This document shows, piece by piece, positions 1 to 11,200 of a stretch of DNA of 64,000 nt; position 1 is the stretch's first letter, and each line of letters starts with the position of its first letter. The position numbers and the translations under genes are program-made. The notes under the pieces were generated by a model. The model saw nothing but the letters and a program-made list of their open reading frames with translations, made no database searches and was not told the origin of the DNA. The DNA lies in the NCBI GenBank assembly GCA_038380795.1, contig CM076260.1:28740634-28804633 (forward strand), in the 5' to 3' direction. This DNA comes from Pyrocephalus nanus (taxonomy: Eukaryota; Chordata; Aves; Passeriformes; Tyrannidae).

Positions 1-2910
1 AAAATGAGGGCAGGAAATAACTTAGCCTATTTTTAATTATTATCCAAATGGCTTAAAACTTATGGCTTTTGTCTTAGCGGATACAAGATTCTTTCACTAT
101 AAGAAGCCATAGAACTCATACTCAGAGCACTCATATTTTTTTAATTATTATTAAACGATTTCTTTAAAAAAATCTGTAATTGTAAAATAAATTTTGCAAA
201 GAAAGCTGAACATAGATGATTTCACTAGTTTATAGAGTGTTCTAGTGGTTATAGACTACTTTGGGATACAGGAGAGCCTCATTTCCCTCATCTTCTAAAC
301 ATTTTGATACTTTAGTGTTTTGCCAGATCTGTTTTTAAGCCTCCGTTTAAAATTGTGGTCATACTTGCATGTTCTCTTCTGGCCTCACAAATTATTACAT
401 GTAAAATGGAATAACCTCATCAGTTACAGGATGATTCTTTTTTTTCTTGTCAATTCCCCTTCTCCCCCGTCTTAATATATAGCTATTGTGTAAAAGAAGA
501 TAAGAGTTGAATAATATTCCCTCTGGCAAGTATAGAAAGGAAAGCTTTTGTAACCTCTATTGTGACTGAATGCTTTAACTCTTCAAATCCCACTTCTCAT
601 ATCAACTTCATTAGAAGAACAGAGCACAATAGGTCTGCTCTGGTAGAGCTTAACAGATTGACTCCTTTCTGCAAACATAGCAGAGAAAATCTAGTTTGTG
701 AAGCCTGATAGGTCTTAGTCTAAGATCAGTGCTTCACTTGTTAGCAAATCCCAAAGTAGAACTTCAGGTACCATGAGAGCTTTAATTTGGGAAACTTAGG
801 GCTCTGCAGATTTCAGACATGAGTAGGCAGGAGCAAATTAGATATTTCAGGCATCTGTGTTTTGTATTTCAGTTCCAAAATCCTGGTTATGTCCCACTTT
901 AGATACCTATGCCCTTTTTCCAATGTCATATATAAAACCCAGATCTCAAAGGTATAGCTCTGTGAGAGTATTAGTCTCTCACTGAGTTCAGTAGAAATTT
1001 GCTATCTATGTTTAAGTTTCACAACTCTAGGATGCTAAATCTTATGGAAAAGCACGAGGCTTAAATTTTTTAATACCCCTGTGTTTCATAAAAAGAAAGT
1101 TTAATTGTGCAAGAAAGTTGGGGTAATTTTACATGTTTAGGTATCCCAATGGCTAGCTGAATCAAATAATTTGAACTGAATTAGATGTCCACAGTCCCTG
1201 TGCAGTGCCTCACAGAAGAGAGGTACCTGACGGAAAGGTATGTTTATGTTGTTTATGTTGTGTTTATGTTTATGATTTCCAGTGTAGAAATACATAGCTT
1301 GGGTACTGAACAGTTCACCGTACAGCATGTTGTGCAGACTAATGTACCTTGAGAATATAGGCTCCCTGCAGTAGAAAGCATTTAAAATGGACTTTGATAT
1401 CTTCACACAGCACTGTCAGACTCTGCAGTAAAGCCAGATGCTGACAATGGACCTGATGAAACTCAACGTGGTTCTGGGTAAGGACCTGATTGAACCACTC
1501 TATAGAAAACACCATGAAAGGGAGTGGGCATAAACTCTGCCCTTTGAAGGTCAGAGTAAGGCATATGCCTCTTTGGAGGGCTTTTGGATTGTGCATGAAA
1601 GCCAGATCAGGCTTTCCTAAGAAAGAGATTGCTCCTACCTGTTGTACACCATGGTAAAAGACAGCAGTTTTCAAATGACTCACTGGTGTGATTTCAAACA
1701 GATTTGCAGCCACCAGGCAGCTAAACTCTTCAGTTCTGTGGAGGTCATCTTTTTTTCAATCTCTGCTGCTTTTATGGCTGTTTCTTCTTGCACAATTAAC
1801 TATTCATTGAAGTAAAACTTTGATCCTGACTTCCATCCCCCAGCTGTGCAGTTTAACAGGTGGATTAAAGAGTCAGTCAGCAGCATGATATTAAAATTTC
1901 TGCAGCAGGGAATGTGTTTTAGGAGGTTATCACGACTTCCCTCTTTTAGCCATGTTTTCTCACCAGGCATCCCAACTTACTCCCTCTCAGTTCTGTCTTG
2001 GCAACTCTTGCATGGATGGGCTGCAAATAGGAGCACTCCAAAACCTTGCGCTATTACCTCCCCTAATTTTAGCACTGATGTACTTTGCAATGCAGTACCA
2101 AAAAAGTTACATCATGGTAAAGGAGGTTGAGGAGCTATAAAGGAGTGCAGAGAATGGCTGAGAGAATTGCCAGGGGTAGGGGAGTTGAAACCCCTTAAAC
2201 TGTATTGACCATGAAAAATATACTAATGTAGGATTAAATCAAGAGTGTCCCTGCTGTCTTGCATTTTGGCTCTATTGATTATAAAAATACAGTGAATCTA
2301 CACTAAAATAACAGCTCAACTGCATCAGTACAGTCAAAATAGTACATGGTTTCTGTGCAGACTAGCCCTAAAAAATGTACAGGCTTGTCCATTTAAAATG
2401 TTCCATACAGAACTGCTGTCCATATTCCAAAATCTTTGCTATAGGCAATCCTGACAGAGTGACAAGGAACTGAGTGGCTATTTCAAATGAATAGACGTGG
2501 TACTACAAGGAGTTGTTTCTCCAGGGTCAAGATTCGAAACACATTAGTGTATGCTCCCACTGCTCAGGTGGAATTTTTCAGAAGATGAGTAGGAAGTCTT
2601 TGCTGCCCAAGGCTGTCAGTTCAGCAATTTTCCATGAAATACAAAGAAGAAAAACCTTTAACACTGAGCCTTCTAACCTTAATTCTTAATGGTTCCTTCT
2701 TTCTGGATATATTAACTGATTTTCTTTTTTTTTTTTTTTTCTTTTTTGTAACTTAAATTGGTATCAGCATAAGCAATGACATTGAATGCTGTGCTTTCAT
2801 GATAGAACTTTATTATAATTTTTTTGTTAGTGCTCCACAATGAGTGTCTACAGACTCTGAAATCACTAGTGCATATTTATTGTGAATAAATCTTCTATAT
2901 GCAGTGGATA
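1..2910. other. Intronic DNA without recognised content
   Basis: No gene, RNA or repeat family was recognised. There is a T run near 2722-2740 and a short GTTTAT-rich tandem stretch near 1236-1275. The 89 to 124 codon frames on the minus strand at 1137-1713 show no domain and no coding signature. Confidence 0.6.
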
Positions 2911-3560
2911 CAGTTCAGCAAAGAGGAATGCAAAGTTCTGTATGTAGGCAGAACTCATCATCTATTCAGTGCAAGACAGGAAACAACTAAGTGGGTAGAT
3001 GTTCTGCAGGAAAAGATCTCAGATTTGGAGAGGATGACAAATTCTGCATGACTCAATGTTATTAAGCTACTGCAAACAAGGCAAATATCCTACTGGGATT
3101 TGTCAACAGGAATATAACCTGTAGGAGTAATCCTTCTTTCTGCTTATTGCAGGTAAGTTTTCAGCTCAAGTACTCCATCAAGCTTCAGGAACGATGTAAA
3201 CCAATTACACAGAGTCCAGAGAAAAGTAATGAAACAGGTCAGGGGTCTAGAAAAATATGACCTGTGAGAGAAGGTATTTGAGATTATTAAGTCTTGACAA
3301 AAAGGGGAGAAGATATCATAGTAGTCTTTGAATAAGTAAATAGATACAATGATGAGAAAGGTGATAAACTGCTCTCAAGTAACAGGCTTCAAGGGAGGCA
3401 TGGGACACTGGGAAAACCATTCTAAAGGAAAGATTGATCGGGGGTTTAAATGGAGTGCAGTGATGTAGAATTTCTGTTACTGGATGTTTTTAAGAAAAGG
3501 TTAGACAAAGACCCGTCAGGAATTATTTAGGTCACTAGGATAGACTAGGTCACTGGATAG
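2911..3560 (+). mobile_element. Degenerate CR1/L3-like LINE remnant
   Basis: The + strand reads as a badly decayed C-terminal CR1-type ORF2. Translating short stretches in shifting frames gives pieces resembling the familiar CR1 tail: an '[16 protein letters not shown]'-like segment near 3265-3310 and an 'FKxRLDxxL'-like segment near 3480-3520. Many stops and indels interrupt it, so it is much older than the CR1 copies at 16 and 41 kb. Outer limits are approximate. A RepeatMasker run against an avian library would settle the family. It contains the recursive-splice-like site at 3152/3153. Confidence 0.55.
3131..3158 (+). promoter_or_regulatory. Candidate recursive splice site (zero-length exon)
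   Basis: A pyrimidine-rich run at 3131-3149 leads directly into GCAG at 3149-3152, which is followed without any exon by GTAAGT at 3153-3158. A 3' splice site abutting a consensus 5' splice site is the signature of a ratchet point used in recursive splicing of long introns, known from Drosophila and from long vertebrate neuronal genes. ADGRB3 is a long brain-expressed gene, so the context fits. Use of the site is inferred only; it could be a chance match inside the old LINE remnant. Confidence 0.3.
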
Positions 3561-6500
3561 ACTTTTTCAGTTGCTTTTAGTAACTATTTTCTATATTTCT
3601 CTTAAGTACATATGCAACTTCCATTTTTCACGTGAGAGATTCTTTGGCTATACACATCAAGAAAAAAATACTAATACAGTTTCTGCACCAGGAACAAACA
3701 CATACATTTCTGACTTACAGTATTAAATAGCAAATGGAAATCTCACAATGACTGTCAGGTCTGTTGAATAAATAATAAGGTGAGAAAAACCATACTCAAA
3801 TGAGTCATTCTGTACACGCCAGAACTCTGAGAAGGCAGAGTCAGTTCTTAGAATACCAAATATCTAAACTTAATTACTGGCATTGCATGAAATCTGCAAG
3901 AATATTTTTTTATTGAATGTTCAAAATAAAAATTAGGAGGATAAGTAAAAGGAATCAGAGTAATAAAGCACAATACAGTTCTAACTGAAGACTTCAAAAT
4001 GATCTTTATAATGAGAAAGAATAATCATTTACTACTTATTTAAAAAAGAATATTTGGAAAAATCTGGACAGGATGGTACAATCCCTGAAGAAGTGAAACA
4101 TAAAATAAAATATTAGGTGAATTTAAATCAAAAGTATTGAAATTGTCTGGGATATGAAGGTCAAGACCTACTACTGTACAGTGCAGGAGACCGAGTGAAT
4201 GTAATTATGCATAGCAATGCATTAAGTACCATCAGCAGCATGTGTAGGAGAATAATAATATTTCATAATTTGTAGTCTTGAACTATTTACTGAAATATGT
4301 GAGCATTTTAGTTGCTAGGACTGAAAAAAAATGACTTTTTTTATTTTAACCCTGTGAAAAATAAATGCAACTCATCATTATGAAACTGAGCATCATTCCA
4401 GGGGTATAACCTTCTGCAGTTTGATTATATTCTGTTTTATTTGGTCTCACATTACTTTACACTGAAATAAAATCTGAATGAGTTATAATGGAAACACTGA
4501 AATGTAAACAAAGATCTATTTCAGCTTTAATTTACTTACTAGCTATGAGGTAGTGCTTATGAATGAGGGTGTGTAACAGAGCAGCACATACCACCTAAGC
4601 AGCCTATTTCACATATGTATCAAATGAAAGAAGCAAGCAGGCAGGATCCCTGTGTCACACCTGAGAAGTCAGCAGGCTGGTTGTCAGACATCTGCCTGGG
4701 ATGGTTGTTTTCTTGGTCAATGCCCAGCTGTCTCAACACTTAATGAATGTTTCCAAGACACTGGATTCTTCTTATGTAATATGTATATTTATATATACAT
4801 AGAAATATTTATTTTTGTAGCAATGACCTAACTCCTCAGGCATGCTGGAAGAGGGAAAATACTCATGTTTTAAACCCATTACATAAGCCTTTTCAGCTAA
4901 CATAAATTTAAGTAGCGAGTCATTCTGGAGTATGCAGTCAGAGTATTTAGAATATACTATCCAGTCATTATGACTGTGTCTGTACTAGTAAACTCTAAAA
5001 ATCAGGGTCTGGCCTGGCCTTGGTCTTGGCCCTGGTCCTGAGGGAAAGTGACACTTGAGTTTTCATCCATCTGGCTAATTGCTCTTCCCTTCAAAACTGG
5101 GATCAATAGAAACAGCAGTAGGAAAACCCGCCAGGTGCCAAACAACCAACAAGACAGAAGAACTTGTGCCCCTGCTCATGTGTATGTGTGAGAGGGAGAC
5201 ATAGACCAAAGGATGGTAGTAAAATATTCTGCTCAGAGCAGCACAAAACTGCCATGTGTGTACCAGCTCAGCTTCCCCACTATCTGTCCCCTTTCCAGTG
5301 AAATACTAGAGAACTGGATGTAACTGGTGGAGAAAAATAGAAAGCTAAGTTTGTGGAGGTGGGAGGATAGATGTTTATGTGCTTATTTAGTTCTTTGGGC
5401 TCCTCTCTTTCCCAGTACTTAGAAGAGTAATCAGCAATTTGTGTTGGTTAGCAACTGATTAACTTGAGTAAAATTCTCCAGCTAGTGTCTGTTTGCCCCT
5501 TGACACCCATGTTATTCTTATGCCCGGGAGGGGACTGGGGTAGTATGATCCAGCTCTGGTCAAATACATGTCTGAACCATTGACTGTATAGTTCACAGGA
5601 CAGTACTTGATCCTGTGCTTTGGCTCTTTTTTGTAATGATAATCCTATGTTAGGATAGCTTCCAATTAATCCTGGCAACTGCAGAGCCAAGCACAGCATT
5701 AACTAACACATTTGCATCTTGGTAGTACCTTTATATCTAGCACATCTTTGCTGAAATGAAGTAACTGTTTTCATCCCACTTGTCCCTTGCTTAGTTGCTT
5801 CAGATGCAGTTTTATCCAAGAAGAGACCTAGGAGTGACAAGTGAGACCACAGCCCTATCTTAGAGGAAATGCCTCAGACCTAGTGAGCAGTTTGGCAGAT
5901 TCAGCTACTTGTGGTATGCAAATTCCCAATTATCAACTGGCAAAGTAAGAACTGGGAATTGAATTTACCTCAGCTACAGGGAGCTCTAGAAGACAGAGTC
6001 TGCTTCAGTCTTGCCCCTTGAGAATTTGAGTGAGAAGTCTATTTTCACGAACGATTTCAGAGTGCTTTGTCCTTTCTCAGGACAAGCAATAGTTACAGCT
6101 CAGTGGAGACTTAGGTTTTTCTGTTAAAGAGAAGATATTTAAAATATCCTAAAACCATAACAAGGCAAACATTTCAATCACTGTGATATTTTAGTAATTT
6201 TCAAGATAATTTCTTAAGTATTCCCTTTGAGCAGTTCTTCTTTCTCTACCAGTAATATATTGCTAACTTTTCATTTTAAATGGAGAACTTCTGATGTTAC
6301 TTTCTATTCTGCATGCCTTCTTTCTCCTCACCACTGAAATTACTAGTAAGATTTCTATGTGCCCTGCTGCTCTGGACATGTACTTATTCTTCTTGCAACA
6401 CTATAAGGTGGTGTCTCCCTAGCATCATTACAGAAAAAAAAAATTCCTTCTATACAGATAATATCTAAATAATAGTAGCAATTTAGTTTAAATTGTTAAA

Positions 6501-7499
6501 CACACTCTTATCATTTTCAGCCCTTTTGCTGGCATTATGCTCATCCTTCCACTTATCTTCTGGATTTTAAAACCAGTACCTTCAGCAGCATGTCTGTGTA
6601 AAGGAAGTTAACTTGCCATAGGCTCCTGATCTAACCTCCTCCTACAGAAAAATGTCTGTAGGAAAAAAACAACTGAAGGCAGGTCAGGAAGAGTTCAGAC
6701 AGGGCAAGCCCAGGGCCTTGCAAGCTCAGTACAAAGCATATGGTCTCATAGTAGTGATAGCAATACTGTGTTTCAGGGGTACGAGGTAACAGTGAAAGTG
6801 TTCTCACCACAAATGTCTAATTGTCTGTCACAGAAGAATTATCAGAGACTGTGATAGGCTTTCTTTTCTAATCTCCCCAGCTCCATTTCATCACATCCTT
6901 TCTACTGAATTTTTATCATCTGTTGTCCTTCTAGCTCTGTTATTCCTTTATTTTTCCCCAGCCCTAATTCTTTTAAATTACAGAGAATTTCAAATAATAA
7001 TAATAATAAAAATAAATAGAGCTCTTCTTTAGCCATATGCACATGAAAATTTGGAAGAAGGATCTTTCATTATTACTTTTAAATAAATTTTAATTGCTGA
7101 CAACCATAATAATGAGGCAAATAATTGAATATGAGTTTAAAGTCATATTTCTCATGAACATAAACATGCTGTAGTTAGTAAATTTTATTTCTAAAATACA
7201 TGATTAGAACAAGGCACCTGAAAGCCAGCTTGTGTTTTTATGATTGCAGATTTTATCTCAGAAGTTGTATTAAAATTTATATTGAGCAGTTGTACTCACG
7301 CAGCTCTATCTGTGTTCGTACAAGCTCCTAAGGTACAATTTTTTTCCCCAGCTTCTACGTAAAATCTTGTAAGAGTTTTGGGGACAAGGAACAATAAAAA
7401 TTAACAAAACCTTTTGCACATACTAGAGACTACATTTAATTCTGAATATCCTTTCAGTATCCTTTGTAAACATCAGCTGTCATGCTATTAACATTTTGA
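3561..7499. other. Intronic DNA without recognised content
   Basis: This is AT-rich sequence with no recognised exon, RNA gene or interspersed repeat. A short TGGCC/TGGTC-rich stretch lies near 5008-5045. The 83-codon minus-strand frame at 5448-5699 has no recognisable domain. Confidence 0.6.
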
Positions 7500-7835
7500 A
7501 AGTTAACGAAGTGTTAAATTAACCGTGGGCCAGATTCGGCTGTGAGAACACCACCGGATCCTCAGCACAGTATCCAGGCCTGCCGTCAGTCAGACTGAAG
7601 TGGCACTGGAACACTGGGGCGCTCTAAAATTGAAGCGAGACTAGGAAGAGAAATCAGTAGAGCATGATCACTTAGCTCATATTAAAAAAAAAAAAAAAAA
7701 AAATCTAATCGTGACTTTTTTCTTTCGGGCCATAACCCTCTAATTACGAAACAGCAGACAGGATCTTGCTCTCCAACAGTTACAGCCGCGAGTGCTGCAA
7801 AAGCGATGGGTGGGAAGGAGGGGAGCCACCTTCCC

Positions 7836-7843
7836 GCAGGCAG

Positions 7844-7877
<34 letters not shown>

Positions 7878-7998
7878 GCAGGCAGGGCAGGCAGGCAGGG
7901 CAGGCAGGCAGGGAGGCAGGCAGGGAGGGAGGCAGGCAGGCAGGCAGGCAGGGAGGCAGGCAGGGCAGGGAGGCAGGCAGGGAGGCAGGCAGGACAGG
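7836..7998. repeat. (GGCA)n-type simple repeat with variants
   Basis: About 160 bp of GGCA units are interspersed with GGGCA and GGGAGGCA variants, giving a GGCAGGCAGGGA-like higher-order pattern in its second half. It is an impure microsatellite at the upstream edge of the CpG-dense patch. Confidence 0.95.
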
Positions 7999-8080
7999 CG
8001 GTCAGTGCCGCCGAAGCCCCACGGCAGGCGCGGCCGTGCGCGGTCTCCCGGCTCCCACTAGCGGCGGCCGGGCCGGTGGG

Positions 8081-8129
8081 AGCGGGAGAGGGAAAGGGAG
8101 CGGGAGAGGGAAAGGGAGCGGGAGACGGG
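8081..8129. repeat. 18-bp G-rich tandem repeat, 2.7 copies
   Basis: The unit AGCGGGAGAGGGAAAGGG repeats at 8081-8098 and 8099-8116, with a partial third copy ending near 8129. The regular GGG tracts could form a G-quadruplex on the + strand. Confidence 0.95.
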
Positions 8130-8270
8130 CGGTTCCATCAACGCTCGCGGCTCCGGGTTTGTGGCAGAGCTGGCGACGGCTGTTTCCTAAGGAGCCCAGC
8201 CCTAGTTTGTGCCCGAATCCTCTGCGGGCAGGTTGCGGTGGGGTTTTTGGAGGGTTTTGGGTATCTTTTT

Positions 8271-11200
8271 TTTAATTATTTTTATTTTTTCTCTTAATCT
8301 AATTGCTCCTAGTGGCTCGGTGGATGGATGGCACAAAGTGTTTCAGACTGTGTGTTCACCGCCGTTCATTTAGTGTATATTACTTATTTCTTAGACTAAT
8401 TTCTCAGCCATGTGGCACAGTTGCTCTGCCTGGTTGGATTGCCCCAAGCCTTCAAAGTAGGAGAGGGATCTTTCTATTTCTAATTGAACTGAATGTTCTT
8501 AATCAGTTAATGAGTTTATTGGACAAATAATAAAAGAACTCTTCAATATGCCAGCATACTAGTGCAAATACTCCTACATAAACTGGTTTGCAGAGATTTT
8601 TGGTAACGATGCATATTCTTTTGAAGAAAAGTTGTTTACTGAATATTCATGAAGAGCTGGAGGAAAAGAGGTCATGAATATGGACAAGTCTAATTTGGCT
8701 GGGTTTCTTCTCAAAGCAAGAGGCAGGCATTCAGTTTTGCTGTTGGCATGCAACTATTTTTTTTTACTTATAATGACATTCACATTCAATCCAGCAATGA
8801 TAAGGTTTACTGGAAAGCTGAATCTCAGGTATTTACCTTTTTTTTAGTAAATTAGCAGTGTTTCTCTACTGAAGATAGCATACATATAGCACTATGCTGC
8901 CTTTTCAGGGATGCATGCACAGTATTGTCCATAATTCTGTGACTGAGAACTGAAACTAATAATAATTTAAAAAATTGCATAGAATTCCTTCCTCATAAAT
9001 GTGTTCACTTTTCTGATGAAAGATAATGAGAAAAAAGTACTTTGTCACTTTTCCTTAAAAATCAGGTTTCGCTAGGCTACAGCTTGGGAAAAAAACCAAA
9101 AACAAAACCAAAACCAAAACAGTTTAGAAGCTCCATTTGAGGTTTTTATTTCCTCACAGTTAAAGAAAATAACTTTTGATTTTACCTTTACTTTCAAAAA
9201 AGTGCCCTTTTTTTTTTTCCTTTCCTCTAAAAGTTATGATACTTTTTGTGTTTACAGACTTCTCTAATTTATGATACTTTTGGCAAGTTTGGAACAACAT
9301 AAATATTCACCTGATTTAAAATTCAAATTCAGTATGTAGAGGTACAGTGAGAGAAAGGAATGAGTTAAAAATGTTTCATGCATTAGAGAAGATTATCCCA
9401 GTTAACCTTGGGCATAACATAACTTGGATGTTTTTCAAAGTCTCAAATAAAAATACTTTAAATAATAGGGAAAACATTTAAAATTATAAATTACATCACT
9501 ATTTACATCACCGAGTCCTACTCACTTTCCATGGCTACTGGATGCTCATGTGTGATTTTTAAAATGTCTGCCAATCTGTTTAATTATTTTTAGCAATTAA
9601 GGTTGTAATTTGTGGATGTTGCTTCATCTTCTTGCCATGTTGACTGATGTCTCAATGTGTACAATCTATGTCATGCCATATGTTCCTTGCTAGCTCCTAT
9701 TAGGCAGAATTATTTTTTCTCTCTAATCAGGTTTTCGCTGGTACATGTTTTAGGAGATAACAGAAAATCAAAGTATACTGCGTCTGTTTCTCCACTGCTA
9801 TGTTTCTCTTATTTTTTTCTCCTAAACATGGCAAGTGAATATGAATTGGCAATGAACAGAGAATTCTTGTTTTCATGTTTTTAAATGCTCACTTTGTCCA
9901 AGTGGAAATAGTTTAGAAAGTATTAAGCCACTGAAAGACCAGTTCAATGAAAATCCACTAGCTTCAACAGATTACTCCCAAATTGCAAGCACAAATCACT
10001 AACATTACTGAATCCATTGAAGAAATAAGAACATCTTTATGCATTTTATACCCACTTTATGACTCAATTCACGCACATTTTTCAAGGTGGCACACAGTCT
10101 TTTTTTGACTATAAAATAGAAACAGTTGAAGCCACAAGATGTATACCTACCTGCCTGTGGAGTTTGCTGTGGATAAATGAGTGTGCTGGAGCAGAAGCAT
10201 ATTAGGAAGAGAGTGGTTTTAGGAAGTTTGCAATTCTATTAGTCCAGGATGGTTTTTTGTCAGAGGAATCAGTTATCTGGCTCCCATTTTCAGTACATTT
10301 ATGTAAGAGTGGAAAAGGAGAATATAAACCTGTCTCAGGGGGTTTGTTTTTATTTTTCTGGTGAAGACTAAATGTATCTTTACATGTTGAAACAGTGTTT
10401 GCTACAGCTGGTTGCTAAATTATATTTACTTGATGGGCTGCTGTTTTTATTTGTATAATGGTGCTTTTGATCAAAGATACAAAAAGATAATGCTCATGAT
10501 AATTTTGATTGGTGAAATACAGGAGGCACTTCCAAATGTTTTTCAAGCATGATCTGAAAATGAAAAAAAAAAAACCAAACATATTAGCAGTGCTAATTAG
10601 TAGTGGAGAGCCCTGGATTTTCTAGGGCGGAAAAAAATGTTTTAACATTTCTTGTTTAGAAGCTTCAAAGCTCAATTTTGTGTGATAACTTACGGTGATA
10701 GGAACTGAAGTGACAGTGACAAGGAGTAAACAATATTTACATAGCAAAAACAATCTGACAACTAATTTATAAATACTGTAAATGAGAGGGAAAGTTCACA
10801 ACATTTTTAAATCAAGATCTCCTTCAGAATTTAGTGTTTGTTTGGTTTTTTTTCCTAATGTTCCATATAGGCAATTTTATGCTGTTCTCTCATATAAAAG
10901 TTATTCCATATGAACTTTATTTGAAAAGCAAACTTAGGTATTGAACTGTAATGCAAATCCACATTTAGTAATCATTAGTACCAAAACCTACTAAGGACAA
11001 ATACATGTTCTACAGCTGTGTACAAGCAGATCTCCCACAGAATTTGATTAAAAAATCCAGTCTTATGGTACCAAATCTGACTAACAGATCTACAGTGAAG
11101 ACCAAAGAGGGCAACATTACTGTGCTCTAGCAATTACTTTGTCTGATTGCAGGCAGGATAACTCCGAAGTAGAGGAGTTAGTTCTTGGTAATTCAAGTTA

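Larger units (their letters stand above)
7500..8270. promoter_or_regulatory. CpG-dense GC-rich island inside the intron
   Basis: CpG dinucleotides are rare in the surrounding intron but crowd here. I count about 28 between 7985 and 8240 by eye, with several more at 7520-7640. The island includes a (GGCA)n array and an 18-bp tandem repeat. Intragenic CpG islands in vertebrates often mark alternative promoters or enhancers, so a start site for a shorter or antisense transcript is possible. I see no obvious TATA box or initiator that fixes a strand. The long frames through this patch (up to 169 codons, rich in Gly, Arg, Gln and Ala) are translations of the repeat and are not taken as genes. Confidence 0.45.

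Noticed and set aside
7766..8297. Three overlapping + strand frames of 89-169 codons rich in Gly, Arg, Gln and Ala
   Set aside because: They are translations of the (GGCA)n array in all three frames; a real gene would favour one frame.
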